Source: Bombyx mori (taxonomy: Eukaryota > Arthropoda > Insecta > Lepidoptera > Bombycidae). Taken from it: a stretch of DNA of 64,000 nt. Shown one piece after another: positions 24,687-37,134 of this stretch (the stretch's first letter is position 1; each line of letters starts with the position of its first letter). The notes beneath the pieces are model-generated. The model had not been told where the DNA came from. It saw nothing but the letters and a program-made list of their open reading frames with translations, and did not search any database. The DNA lies in the NCBI RefSeq assembly GCF_030269925.1, contig NC_085109.1, positions 1,426,001 to 1,490,000 of the forward strand, in the 5' to 3' direction. The position numbers and the translations under genes were made by a program.

Positions 24687-24953
24687 CTAGCTGACCCGGC
24701 AGACTTCGTAGTGCCTCAATCTATAAATAAAAGACCTAAACTTTTGTATAAAATAAACTTAAAACAAACAAAAGGAATCCGTTCGACGGGGGACACAAAA
24801 TAGTTATTTTAATTTAATTCCGAGCATTTTCATATTTAAACCTTATCGGGACTTCCACAAATAATTCAAGACCAAAATTAGCCAAATCGGTCAAGCCGTT
24901 CTCGAGTTTTAGCGAGACTAAAGAACAGCAATTCATTTATATATATATAATAG
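24687..24953 (+). repeat. CTAGCTGACCCGG-type element, short form
   Basis: CTAGCTGACCCGGCAGACTT, TCAATCTATAAATAAAAGAC, AAATCGGTCAAGCCGTTCTC and TATATATATAATAG. Closely related to 28584-28825 and 59952-60240. Confidence 0.75.
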
Positions 24954-27239
24954 ATTATAGTTAAACTAAATTTATATATGCCCCAAACAGACGTCAAGAC
25001 AATTCGACGCGACTGCATTCCCTAAGGGCTGGGAAACGTGGCCACGTTAGCAGCAGGCTTCCAAACGATCCCTTGAGAAATACAAAACCGGTGTGTTGCG
25101 CTGATAAATTTCGCTGCCCAGTTTACTGATAGACGGGGGAAATGTTTTTCTTTTGTATTTTATTGTGAAGTACAATTTACCTTGATTGGTTATTTACTCA
25201 TATCTTACATACGAATATACGGTATAAAAGATTAATTGAATTCTTGTTTCCGATAATTTAATTCCCTTCCATGTGACAGTAAAAGCAATGTAATATACAC
25301 AGCGTTTCCAATGAGAATGCTATTATAAAAAATTGTAATGTATTTATAGCCGAATAAAAGGTTTTAACTGGACAAAATCTCATGAAATCGCAAATCATAT
25401 TATGTGCGCGTTCTCAATTCGGTCGTTCTAAAATAACGTTTCTCGAAGTTCACGAATGAAACATATTGAAATAGAAACGGAATAAGCTACACACACTGAA
25501 GAGTTTCGAGATCAAAGTGATACTTCAAGCGTTCAGTTTGAACATAAATAATATATTTAAACAATTAGTTATAATTTTTGATGCTAAGCTAACTTTGTGT
25601 AACGATAAATATCCGATATCTCCAAAACTTTTATTTCAAATACTACGATAAACAAACAAATTTTAGGTTCAAAATTTTTCAGAATTTTCCCTTCAATTAC
25701 AACTTCGACGCTGCATACGAGGCTAATCAAATTTGTCGAACCGCCACAGCCGTATTTTTGCACCCGATACAGTTTCTAAAGGATAGAGAAAATATTTAAC
25801 TCCACTTGTCATTTTTTAAATGCTTAATTTTACAGTATCCATATTAGTTATAACCTTTACATTAAAACCCGAAACTATATCTACATCCATACTAAAATTT
25901 CGTATGCGAAAATAAGTTTCTTAGTTAAGCTTTCAAGTCTTAACTATTCAACAAGTTACCGTGATTTTTTTTTAAATATTTAATCTGTGGTACAAGAAAA
26001 GACATACCATTCAGCCACAAAATGGACTATCCTGAGAGATATTTTTTTTAAATGAATCTATTTGTAGAAAATAAATCTTATCTTGTTGCATACTTTGTAT
26101 TTATTTGTAATGCTCGTTTCATTGATTATTAAGTGACTAGTTAAGTGGATTAGTAATAGCAGGTATTATATTTTGTAAGCCGGCTTAGTTTTACTGTTGC
26201 GGCAATGCAAACTTTTGCTTGAAATTTATACTGTGTCTAAAATATAAAAAAAGAATTTTGGCAGTTAAATTCTTAATAATAGTTAGGTACCTAGGAAAAA
26301 ACCAAGCTACAAAATATTCACATTGCAAAACCCTCTGACGCTATAATATGTACATAAATTCTTTATAAGTTCCCTTAAAAAAAGAGAGCGCTATCAAATA
26401 TTTACTCTGAAAAAAAAACTGGCATCATGGCTACGAAGCTCTTTACATTAGCTACCTGAAAAAAAAAAGACAGCTACCAAATTTGTCTACACAACACTCT
26501 TGCGGGTTAATAGATCCTTCAACCTTTCGATATTTCGTCGAGGGAATTCAATAAAACATGAAGAAAGGTAATGTCGGCCATTAATGTTTTTACCGAGGAC
26601 CAAATCCATGCCATTCGCCACCTGTCGCCATGCATTTTCACTCTCGAGCATTTTAATAAAGATTTACGATTCGAATTACAAATCCGAACAAAAAACTTGC
26701 TGATATTAATTTTTCTTTAGCGAAAGGATTTTATTGTCAGTCTACCTGACTTTAGACTTGAATGTTGGAATCGTGTGGATTTTGTTGTTCTCTGGAAAAC
26801 TGATAAATCTGAAAGCTTTAAACACTAAAAGCACTAGGATCTTCGTACTCTGATTGAAATAGAAAAAAGGGGTTCGGCAAACTGCAATTACAATTATTAA
26901 TTAGAACACGAACCGGTTATCCTTAATCCCAAAACGTTCAGTATCAACAATATTTTAAATGTAGTTCCAACATTTACCCCAAACTCACCTGAAAACCCCT
27001 ACAAAGTAGTTCGGATCTAACTGGGAAAACTAAAAATAGCCTATTCCCGACCCGTTATACCTATTTTAGAGGCATATTTAGTTGAATTTTGCCTGGAGCG
27101 AGCTATAACGCCAGAGTCGGTTTCAACTTGTGTGAAACTTACCCAGAATTTTGGAGCATACCTATCAATATTGTATGTGTGCTATGTCATGTTTCACCTG
27201 ATTTAAAAAGGGGCATATTTTTGTAAGCACACCCTATTT
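24954..27239. other. AT-rich spacer, no gene seen
   Basis: More than 2 kb of AT-rich sequence without recognisable frames, RNA genes or repeats. Confidence 0.45.
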
Positions 27240-27436
27240 TCAAGCCAATCGCTGGTAGCCTAAGTGGCTATTTCAAATTCTCGCGGACCGGTAGGTGAGC
27301 TCACGGGCTTAAGCTGAGAGAATTTGCAAACACTTGCCCTTGCAAGAGCAGTCCTTCGCTGTATCTAGATCGGATCAGAATCGTGACCCACCGAGAATAT
27401 CCAGCTAGAAACTCAGTGGGCTGTGTCTATGGGGCA
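27240..27436 (-). mobile_element. Bm1 SINE, diverged
   Basis: GGTAGGTGAGCTCACGGGCT, GACCCACCGAGAATATCCAG and CTCAGTGGGCTGTGTCTATG. Confidence 0.75.
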
Positions 27437-27494
27437 CAGCCAGTATATTTGGCAGCTGTTACTAAGTTATCGACACGCTTTTAGTCTAAAAAAA

Positions 27495-27872
27495 ACATGC
27501 GTGCAATTCACACGTGGTAGAAGTGAAACCTCCAAAAATGTTGGCTTCAAGATAATGAGACGAATGTAAAATTTCGGGTAGAGGATAATTTAGGTTTTAG
27601 TAACGACCATAGTGATACAAAGTTTGATAGTTATTTTACATTTTATTCGTATATATTACATAGATTTATTCAGAATGTATTAGGTACCAATATGAGGTAC
27701 GAAGCAGAGCACAAAGAGAACCACGAATATAAGAAACACTGTATAATGCTACCTTTATATTTTTCTCCGACGTTAAATCTTATTAATTTATGTGTCTGTC
27801 TCTTTTTACTGTCGCTTTTTCGTTTCATCGACTTTCGAAGTACAACGATGCTACAGAAATTTTCACTTAAAA
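27495..27872 (+). repeat. Family E repeat, diverged copy
   Basis: The left end (CGTGCAATTCACACGTGGTA, GAAGTGAAACCT) and the right end (TACAACGATGCTACAGAAAT, TTTCACTTAAAAA) match 21232-21609, while most of the middle does not align by eye. Confidence 0.55.
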
Positions 27873-28151
27873 AAAACAAAATCTCTGACTGGTTAATCGA
27901 ACTCTCACCATCATTTAACGAACATAATCTGTCACATAGCGTACAAGCGTCGCGTCAAGAATTTAATTCGTAGTCTACAAGCAACTATTTATTACTTCAT
28001 TTTACACTTTAAAACAAATTTAAGCTTTGCTGTCATTATGAAAAGTAATTTTCCTTGTTGGATACTTTCATGCTAATCTAAATATTTATCGGTGCCGCAT
28101 GTGAAGTTTTCAAAACAACTAGGTAATAACTGTAACATTATGAAGTGTCCT

Positions 28152-28362
28152 AAAGTTTTTTTTTTTGTCATTATATGTTGAACCATTTTGTTTTAGGCAA
28201 ACGCGCACACGGCGAGCCTCATAATAAAAGTATTCACCATAGCTCATAGACGTCACAGACCGCTGCTTACAACCAAAGGGGACTCCTCAAACTGTTTGAA
28301 GAACATGATATGGCGCCCGGACAACACTTTGAAGCAGAGTTCACTCCAAAGCCGGATGATAC
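28152..28362 (-). mobile_element. Family C, longer form, diverged
   Basis: Poly-T, then a weak family C block, then GGGGACTCCTCAAACTGTTT, GAAGAACATGATATGGCGCC and CACTCCAAAGCCGGATGATA, parallel to 8705-8915. Confidence 0.5.
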
Positions 28363-28583
28363 GTAACAAAAAACGCAGCAGCTAAGTATGCATATCATCC
28401 CCAGATTTTCATGGCACCAGGAATCCTGAAATCCAGAATCCAGGAAGCGCAAAGACCGTCCGACGTTTTGTTCCCGATTATTTATTTAAATTTGTTTTTC
28501 ATTAATTCGATGTATTTTTGATTCCTTAACTTACGAGAACTTTGCTGTGTATTTGTAGTTAATTCATACGTATATCGTTAAAA

Positions 28584-28825
28584 TCTATATATATAAAAAT
28601 GAATTGCTGTCCGTTAGTCTCGCTAAAACTCGAGAACGGCTGGACCGATTTGGCTAATTTTGGTCTTGAATTGTTTGTGGAAGTCCAGAGAAGGTTTAAA
28701 AGGTAGATAAATATGAAAATGCTCGGAATTAAATAAAAATAAACAAAATGTTTTTCGTATGATGTGTCCCCCGTCGGTCTTTTATTTATCGATTGAGCCA
28801 CTACGAAGTCTGCCGAGCCAGCTAG
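28584..28825 (-). repeat. CTAGCTGACCCGG-type element, short form
   Basis: On the minus strand it starts CTAGCTGGCTCGGCAGACTT and ends TATATATATAG, with ACCAAAATTAGCCAAATCGG between. Confidence 0.75.
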
Positions 28826-29206
28826 TATTAAAATAAAGTCAATTAACATTATGGTTTTAATTTCTTGTCAAAGGCTCTCCAAGAGAACGAAAAATAAAAC
28901 AAACTTTTATGAGTCGTACTTACAAAAGGCGAAAACTTTAAATGTGGAGGGCAGAATATTTCGTAAACGCAGCACCAAAACACAAATAGTTGAAGTTCCT
29001 TCGTATTAAGGGTCGGTACTCTATTCAACATTTAATACCGCTATCCTAATGAACTAAGTTTCATAATATGCTCTAAGGCTCGTATTAAAAGTGTCAAAGT
29101 AATGGAGTTAGTCTTGAACAGTTATTTTCTTCTTTTCTTATTTTTACAAATACGGAAATCGGTTGAGTAGTCCTCATAGGAGGAGGGGTTCTTATTGGTA
29201 AATCTT

Positions 29207-29469
29207 ACTGGTGGTAGGACCTCTTGTGAGTCCGCTGAGTTTATTTTATTTTTATTGCTTAGATGGGTAGACGAGCTCACAGCCCACCTGGTGTTAAGTG
29301 GTTACTGGAGCCCACAAACATCTATAACTTAAATGCGCCACCCACCTTGAGATATAGGTTCTAAGGTCTCAAGTATAGTTACAACGGCTGCCCCACCCTT
29401 CAAGCCGAAACGCATTTCTGCTTCAGAGCAGAAATAGGCAGGGTGGTGGTACCTACCCGCGCGGAATCA
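29207..29469. mobile_element. Family B SINE with internal inversion
   Basis: The first 29 bases (ACTGGTGGTAGGACCTCTTG, TGAGTCCGC) are in + orientation at 29207-29235. The rest of the element, including its tail, is inverted at about 29241-29469 and ends at GCGCGGA. Both breakpoints fall at TCCGC. Confidence 0.7.
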
Positions 29470-29966
29470 ATCATATGATCATGAAGTAAATTGACTAAAA
29501 CATGTACGAGTGCATAAATCACAAAAAAAAAATTATATTTCAATTATTAAGCGTGTTAATGTTCAAATTTTTCGAAAATGATACCTAAAGAAACATCAAC
29601 TCGTAAAGTGAAAATGATATTCATTGACTTGACATCAGATGCATCATTCCTTTTGCTGCTTCAGGAACAAATAAAAAAAAATAAAAAACCTTACCTATCT
29701 AAAATAATCTTTATTTAGACCGACATTTTGATCCGTTGTAATAAAATGTAGCACGAACGTGTCACACGAAATAAAAGTTTCCGTTGAAAAATTCGAGTAA
29801 TCCGACTAGAATTATTTTATAACGATTCTAAAGTTAAACAGTGAATGTGAACGACAGAAATGCGATGTTTTGACACAACTATGAAAACAATAAGCTTTTC
29901 AGATAATTATATCAATATTAATCGTGTAATAAAAATGAAACCCGCAAAATTATAATTTGCGTAATT

Positions 29967-30219
29967 ACTGGTGGTAGGACCTCTTGTGAGTCCACACGGG
30001 TAGGTACCACCACCCTGCCTATTTCTGCCGTGAAGCAGTAATGCGTTTCGGTTTGAAGGGTGGGGCAGCCGTTGTAACTATAATTGAGACCTTAGAACTT
30101 ATATCTCAAGGTGGGTGGCGCATTTACGTTGTAGATGTCTATGGGCTCCAGTAACCACTTAACACCAGGTGGGCTGTGAGCTCGTCCACTCATCTAAGCA
30201 ATAAAAAATAAAAAATAAA
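29967..30219 (+). mobile_element. Family B SINE, full length
   Basis: ACTGGTGGTAGGACCTCTTG through to CTAAGCAATAAAAAATAAAA. Close to the consensus of copies in this window. Confidence 0.9.
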
Positions 30220-31639
30220 GTACAATCATCGCTATAATTTAAACAGTTTTTGTTCGTTGCTTGGTTCCATAGTGTGACTGACTGTAGTAATACTAGGTGT
30301 CATTTTGAGGCCGGGTCGGAGTATCTTCATAAAAATATTTATTTACTAGTAGTCCCGCAGTAGTCGAAATTCGACTTTAATCAATTGAAATTTTATGTTT
30401 AAACATTATTATGATTCTATTGTCAGATTTCGCCAAAACTACACTATACATCAATAATAATAAAGACAAACAATATTCATCTATTCTCAATTTGACCACA
30501 GACTTTAAACACTAAAAAAGTTTGACAATTGACAATAAACAAAGAGTATATTTATATATATCTGTTGCGTCAAATACATGGTAGTGTGTGTAATGTTTTC
30601 TTTATTGATTTAATGTATCTTTATGCATAATTAAAAAAAATTATTAGCATTGTGCACTTCTTCTCAATATTCTCTATAAGTGGAAAATTTCATACTTCTC
30701 CGTCCGCGCAATTTTCGTAAAAAGGGATGCAAAGTTTTTGCTTCACGTAATAATATATAGATAATTGACATTTGCAGTTTTGGTGTGTGTTGTTCTCGTT
30801 TCGTATTTAACTTCGGTATTTGCAATTTTAGAATTTTCTTGTTGATCTTTAGTCTGGTATATGACTGAACGTGTACTAAATTAATACTAAATAACCATCA
30901 AGAATGTAATTCTAAATTTAGTGTATATAAAATGTGTACGCCAGCAACCAAATTCTAAAGTTTTTATGTCATAGGTCCACAACCCGAAACTCAATTATCT
31001 CCGAACGATAGACTCCCGTATAGTTTCTTAATGAGGGTGCTACCATACTCATAACTCATTTAGGGTGAGTCGTCCAGTGGTTGGTTGGCATTTGTCCCGT
31101 ATGGATTTTTATTTCCATCGATGGCAGAAGACTTGGCCTGATTGAAGTGATTATCAGTTGCTTATGCGATTACACCAATCACTGGCACTGAAGGATGATA
31201 TGTTTCACTGTAAATTGGGTACCTAATGGGTGGTATTATTTTCTGCTAACTCAATTAATACACTGATTGTTTTTTAATATTCATCAGTTCATCTCTCTGT
31301 GCGTTGATCTCGATAGGAAACGTGATAAGCAACAGTGACCCTTATAAGTGAAATCTGAATGGCAATAACTCGGAACGCTTCGGATTCATTGAATTATCTG
31401 CGTCCGCTTCTGAACAATGATTCTCAAATATTTGATAATGTTTAACCTTTAGCCGCCATCAGGCCGCATGGAAACCGAAACGCGGTGAGTCAACAATGAC
31501 TTTTTTTTTCAATTACTTGAAAATTTGTGTCCATATCACATTCATTAACAATAACATTTCACATAGAATACCGAAATTAAATAAAAACAATAACTACAAT
31601 TTCGGAATAAAATAAAATTTTAAAATGAATGTCAAAACT
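30220..31639. other. AT-rich spacer, no gene seen
   Basis: Nothing recognisable. Two CGTCCGCGCAATTTTCGTAA-like words near 30702 suggest an old LINE end. Confidence 0.4.
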
Positions 31640-31912
31640 ACCTGAACCTAAAGGCTGGTTTGGATCCAAAGTGCTCAACATGCACACGTGTCCAGTGTTG
31701 CATTATTGGACAGTCCAGATCCATCCGCGAGGCCAACAGCCACAGATAGCTGTTGCGACTGACCCGCACGCGGCGAATCAGATCACAATCCACCGCCAGA
31801 GACAAGAATAGATGGAGAAAGATCGTCCGTGCGAAGGTGATACAAAAGTTTGGTCACGACTCTCAGCAGCGAGGAATACGACGCAAGGAGGATATATCCA
31901 CAACTCATCCCA
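31640..31912 (+). pseudogene. LINE reverse-transcriptase C-terminal scrap
   Basis: The frame from 31801 reads DKNRWRKIVRAKVIQKFGHD, then SQQRGIRRKED, resembling the end of moth LINE proteins (D-x-x-x-W-R-x-I-V ... GHD-x-Q-x-RG). Upstream sequence in other frames is probably the same element, frameshifted. Confidence 0.45.
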
Positions 31913-31944
31913 ATTAAAAGAATCCCTTCCTCAATTTCCTTTAA

Positions 31945-32000
31945 TTAAAATAAGACTTGACCTAAAGGTCTTAGTTACCAGGTCATAAAATCCCTTAAAA
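31945..32000. repeat. Short repeat with GTTACCAGGTCATAAAATCC, copy 2
   Basis: Matches 12239-12290 with one or two changes. Confidence 0.5.
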
Positions 32001-32721
32001 AAACAATTTTCTTTTCCTTTCCAAATTCTATCTCTCCACGGCTAATTTTAGGGATAATATGGTGTATCATCAGCCTACTCATATGTTCCTATTCGCTATG
32101 AAGTACGACCGCATTACCGTATTACACTATTCGTTCACTTTATCACGATTATGAGCTCCATAAATAAATTAACACCACTTGAACCGAGAGCCCCCGTCTG
32201 CCAAATTATTGAAATGAACAGAAAAACGGAAGCTTCCCAAATCTATGGCGAGTCTTGAGCTGGATATCAAAGAGAGAAATCATCAAGGACCTCAACCACC
32301 TCTATGGAGGAAATAAAGAGTAATGACAAACTTAATATTTTATCTGTATACATATTATATTTATACTTGTACAAGTGTTACATCAGCTTAATTTATTTCG
32401 ATCTAGGCAAAAAGGTATGGACAACGCGTTCCCCTTATCGGCAGAATACGGATTGAATGAAGCTACGAATCGAAAAAAAGTTTAAGAACATCTGCCCTAG
32501 AGCAGTAATCAGGGACGCGAGCCTTTTCCTTATTGGACGTACGGACGATAACCTCCCAAAAATAAATACCTTCGTAAATTCAAAAACCTTTATTTAAACA
32601 TCCTCGACTGAATAACACTCTTCGGAAGGTCCCTTTTGTGCTGATTAAAAATAAAATTATTTTTTAATTTACGTAAGGTATGTAGATATATAATTATAAG
32701 TCTTTATAAATTTTTGAAATT

Positions 32722-32914
32722 TTGCCGTGAAGCAGTAATGCGTTTCGGTTTGAGGGGCGGGACAGCCGTTGTAACTATATTGAGACCTTAGAACTGATAT
32801 CTCAAGGTGGGTGGCGCATTTACGTCGTAGATGTCTATGCGCTCCAGTAACCACTTAACACCAGGTGGGCTGTGAGCTCATCTCGTCCCCGTCCCGTCTA
32901 AGCAATAAAAAAAT
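32722..32914 (+). mobile_element. Family B SINE, 5' truncated
   Basis: TTGCCGTGAAGCAGTAATGC to GTCTAAGCAATAAAAAAATA; a CTCGTCCCCGTCCCGTC variant precedes the tail. Confidence 0.85.
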
Positions 32915-33129
32915 AATAAAAAATTTAGGCGATCTCGGTGACAATTCAGGGGACGCTCTCTCGTCTTTCCTTTCCTGCAAAACGTATTTTGGTATAATAC
33001 CATTCCAGTTTGCTTGGTGACGATTAAAAATCTTCTAAGAATCAAACTTGGTGAGCTAAAATTTAAATTAAAAACGCTCAACCAACGAGAAAGTTTTACT
33101 AAACTAGGCAGAGGCGAAAACCGTCTAAT

Positions 33130-33340
33130 CCGTAAACGTCGTGCGACGCCGCGACGCCCGGCACAAGTAGCCCGCAAGGCCCGGATACAGGCACGCTACC
33201 GCCGCGCTGCAGTGAGGTGGTGACGTCAGCTCGATCAATGGAACTGACGTCGAGAGCTCTCCCCCTCCGCACCGCACCGCAACGCCGCCCGGGGATGTCC
33301 TAGGCCTGCTCTGCTATTTACTCACCGAGTGAATGTATTG
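33130..33340. promoter_or_regulatory. CpG-rich segment with CRE motif
   Basis: Dense CpG (CGTCGTGCGACGCCGCGACG) in AT-rich DNA, a full CRE (TGACGTCA at about 33222) and a second partial one (TGACGTCG) 25 bases on. A minus-strand donor (CTCG then GTGAGTAA) lies at about 33325. Consistent with a promoter or first exon, gene unknown. A 69-codon Arg-rich + frame (33014-33223) is probably a by-product of composition. Confidence 0.33.
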
Positions 33341-34640
33341 AATACGCGTGTTATTAACAAAGTAGTTTAAAAAGAGACGATCTGACATGCCATTTTATAT
33401 CGTTAAGTATGCATAGGAATCTGCGGTTATATGTCCATTTACATTTTTTCAGGTAATCAAAATAGTGGTCAATTGAAGGCTATTTCGATTATTTGGCTTT
33501 TAAGAGTTTTCCACTATGTAATAATTACAATATACTAAGTGATATTGATATTGGTAAGATGTGCAAATTTCTATTTTGATATGTAATTTAAAAAAAAAAG
33601 AATTGGCTTTTTTCCACTATGTTTTGAATGTTCAGTTTCTAGATCTTCGTTTTTCTGGGCATTCAATTTGTGAAGGAAACCTTAGCAATAACGCCTTTGC
33701 TAATTAGAACTCCAGTTATTTTGGTTCTACCAGCGAAAATAAACGAGTGTGCGAAACGGCAGACGCTCATCAACGGGATCATAACCGTACAAAAATTGGT
33801 CTTAAACCGGTTGAAACCTTCAAATGGGTCGAGACAAGATTCACCGTTTTCAGGTGGAAGAAAAGGTCACTGAAGACCCACAGTATGACGCAAATTGCTC
33901 CAAGGTCAAGACAAGAGGTCTACTGATCATGTACTCGTCCAAGTCGGCATTAGCATGTTTATTAACAATCATAAACCCTAATATTTACCGCGATGAATCT
34001 CTACCACATAAAATTTCGCATATTGGTAATACATAATCTTGATGTCAATTTTAATTTTGCGAAACGAAAACAAATTATTTTCAATTCACGCGAAATTCTA
34101 TTGAAAAATAAGTCGTGGTACCGATTTTATCTGGAAATTGCGTTATATTTCATTATAAATTATATAAACGAGAGAACGCGGCGCGTGTTTAATGAACAAG
34201 TGTATTGATGAAGCCATATCTGTTACACTCTATAGAAATTCGGTTTGCAATCATAATAATAATTCGGTTTTTTATATTCGTGTAGAAGGTTGTAAGAGAT
34301 GGCGATCTACCTGGTGTTGAAAATTGTTATCATGAGCATAGGACCCATGAGCATCACACTAGCTGTTAACGTTTCTTAATTGAGCTAGTTATCTTCCTCA
34401 TAAGCACGGCTTATTCCCTCGTAAATACAGGATCACGGGTCTTTAGCATAATTAACGGCATGGCTAATTTACTTCAGTTAAATCACAATAGCGGCTCTTC
34501 TATCTAATCCAAACAATCGTGCATTTGTTTCGATAAAGATTAATAACAAACGTTTCAAATTTGCACTCAGTTCTACGTCTTGTGATGTGCTCCATCACCA
34601 CACACCAAGGTTCGGAGCTTTTGTCCACATCAACTTTACC
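33341..34640. other. Spacer, no gene seen
   Basis: Frames at 33670-34208 of about 70 codons have no recognisable motif. A heavily diverged family C scrap may lie at 34290-34380. Confidence 0.4.
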
Positions 34641-34862
34641 TATTCAAGCTTTGAGAGGCTATATCAGCGTTACCCTAGCGTGTATGTGAGCTCTCGGGGT
34701 TCAAACCGAAGGTGCAGCTAACACTGGCCCTAGCAAGGGCAGTGCTTCGCAGAATCTACCACCGGATCGGAAACGTGACCCACTAAGAAGATCCGGCATG
34801 AAACTCAGTGGGCTGTGTCTATGGATTAATTTACGGGTTCGGCGAGGACGTTGACCGGTACC
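34641..34862 (-). mobile_element. Bm1 SINE
   Basis: CTTTGAGAGGCTATATCAGC, CTACCACCGGATCGGAAACG and CTCAGTGGGCTGTGTCTATG. Confidence 0.85.
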
Positions 34863-35460
34863 ATCAACAATAACGAACTAAAAACAAAAATCCTTTCGTG
34901 TGAGAAGTATCTGATTATGTTTTAGTAACGTAGCCGATATTGCGAGAAAGCCCTCCACTATGTCTGCAGTCGCAATCCCCAAGTATATTTCTCATTTCCG
35001 TAAATTTAAGCATCGTATAATTTGCGTATCTATGAATGAGAACTTCCCCTTTCTGCGCTTTCGCTGAGTAAATTCTAATTCAGGTAGAAGCGTCTATTTT
35101 GAGAGTTCATTCAACCTAAGTTCGGAAGCGGATTTCTCGTGATGCTTTGCTGTTAACAATAGTCAACATTTGTGGCTATAAATCAATATTTGATAATATG
35201 TACCGTATTAAAATCTCAAGGCATTTTCAAAGCCTTAAAAGCTTGATAAAAAGGAACATAAATTATTATTGATTGTAACTGATTCTCATTGTGATCTACA
35301 AAATAAATAATGCAAATTGGAAATGGTAGATCTTCAAAAATATATTTATAATAAATATCAATGTCGCCGCGTTGCTTGTTTCGAAAGCAAAAAAATTTTG
35401 GAGTATTCATGGATTTTTCATGAAACACATGGTTTGAGCTCGACTCAAACTATACTTGTA

Positions 35461-35593
35461 TTTGTAACTATACTTGAAACCTTATAACTTGTATCTCAAG
35501 GTGGGTGGCGCATTTACCGTTGTGGATGTCTATGGGCTCCAGTAACCACTTAACACCAGGTGGGCTGTGAGCTCGTCCAAAGAAAAAAAAAAA
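35461..35593 (+). mobile_element. Family B SINE, 5' truncated
   Basis: TGTAACTATACTTGAAACCT through GGTGGGCTGTGAGCTCGTCC to a simple A-run instead of the usual CTAAGCAATAAA tail. Confidence 0.8.
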
Positions 35594-36487
35594 CACAATG
35601 AGTGTAAAGTGATTACCAGAGTCCATGGACATCAAATCGTCGATGCCGCCGCCTATCTTGAACTTGAGTCATGGCTAGCGTTGCCACGCCTGCAATCGGT
35701 TTTGATGTGCTATAAACTGTAACTTCTCTCGATTGTTGGCCGCGGAGATCTGGCACGGACTAAACTCAGGAAATCTATAGTTTACAGCAACCATAGCTAC
35801 ATGATATCGGGACTCAGAGCCGGCGGCAAATCGAAAACTATCTCGAAAGTTCACGATTGTGCAATTTCCATTTGCAATATTTCCCGTCTTGTTTGAAATA
35901 TGTAGATACTTTATACGTAATAGATACGTAAATTTGAGAATGAGATGTTGCGTCAAACTTCTGTGTTTTTGAACGAGTTCTGTGCCGTTTTAGATGAATT
36001 ATGTCCAAGTTAAGGAGCCTTCTCCTCCTATGCGGAAAATGGAAATTGAGATCGTCTTCCAACCTAGACTTATAGGACTGTCGCGTTCCCTAAGAATCTA
36101 GGTACATATATATGCTCATTTAGATTAAGCTTCTTAACCGCCAATAATTAAATATACAATAAATAATGCATGCTTTAAAAACACGCTATTTTAGTAGCCA
36201 ATAACATTCCGCACAAAACTTTATGACTGAATGCAGCCACAAATTGTAATGACCTAACTATGTAAACATAGATTAAATAAAATGAAATAGAAAAACCTAG
36301 AGGTGATAAAAGAGTCATGTTTTATCTTTTCACCGAATTAAAGATTAGTAAAACGTTTTTTATCTTCAGATGATGTCACCCGATTTGGTTTTCTAGATTT
36401 TTGACTGAATCTTATAACTGACGCGTCAGCTATTAAGACAGCAGTCACATATTACATGATAACTAAAGTAATGCTAGCAATATCAGT
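35594..36487. other. Spacer, no gene seen
   Basis: Two overlapping minus-strand frames (35675-36062) of 75-93 codons lack motifs. Confidence 0.4.
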
Positions 36488-36497
36488 GTAGGTAGCT

Positions 36498-36867
36498 CAT
36501 TCCCGATCCTGCGGACAGAATGGAAAGCAGTCGACGTCGCCCAAAACACGTCATCTCGGATCCTCCCGATCCACTAACGGTGCTTTTAGGTACTTCAAGC
36601 ACCGGTCACCGTTCTCGTCGAACCCGTCGCTTGCGACGAAGGGCTCAAAGAGTAAATTAACTCTCAGACACAGCCCAGTGAGTTTCTCGCCGGATCTTCT
36701 CAGTGGGTCGCGTTTCCGATCCGGTGGTAGATTCTGCGAAGCACGGCTCTTGCTAGGGTTCGTGTTAGCAACGTCATCAGGTTTGAGCCCCGTGAGCTCA
36801 CCTACAAACGTTAGGGTTACACTGAAATAGCCCCTAAGGCTATCAGTTTAGGTAGGAAAAAAAAATA
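36498..36867 (+). mobile_element. Bm1 SINE, full length with target duplication
   Basis: 370 bp from CATTCCCGATCCTGCGGACA to TTTAGGTAGGAAAAAAAAAT, flanked by the direct repeat GTAGGTAGCT (36488-36497 and 36868-36877). This sets both ends of the element in this genome. Confidence 0.9.
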
Positions 36868-36965
36868 GTAGGTAGCTGATGCACTATGTATGGTTGTGAC
36901 CTCAATCTGACCCGCAACACTAACAAAGATAAAGTGTCTTCATCCGATTACCAATCGTTCTCGTT

Positions 36966-37134
36966 TTACACGCACGCCGGCTTTGCTGGCCCGATCTTGA
37001 TTTCACTATGATCCAATCCCTACAAAACTACCACAAGTGCACCCACTGGGCCAATCTGAAGATTTTCCCTAAAAAAATCGATCCAGCAGTTTCATAGTCT
37101 ATACGGAACACATACACATCTGCTTTTATATAAG
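36966..37134 (+). repeat. Retroelement 3' region, copy 2
   Basis: GCCGGCTTTGCTGGCCCGAT, AAATCGATCCAGCAGTTTCA and CATACACATCTGCTTTTATA match the layout of 24540-24680. Confidence 0.5.

Noticed and set aside
33014..33223. 69-codon Arg-rich + frame
   Set aside because: Composition-driven in a CpG-rich patch; no start context or splice support.
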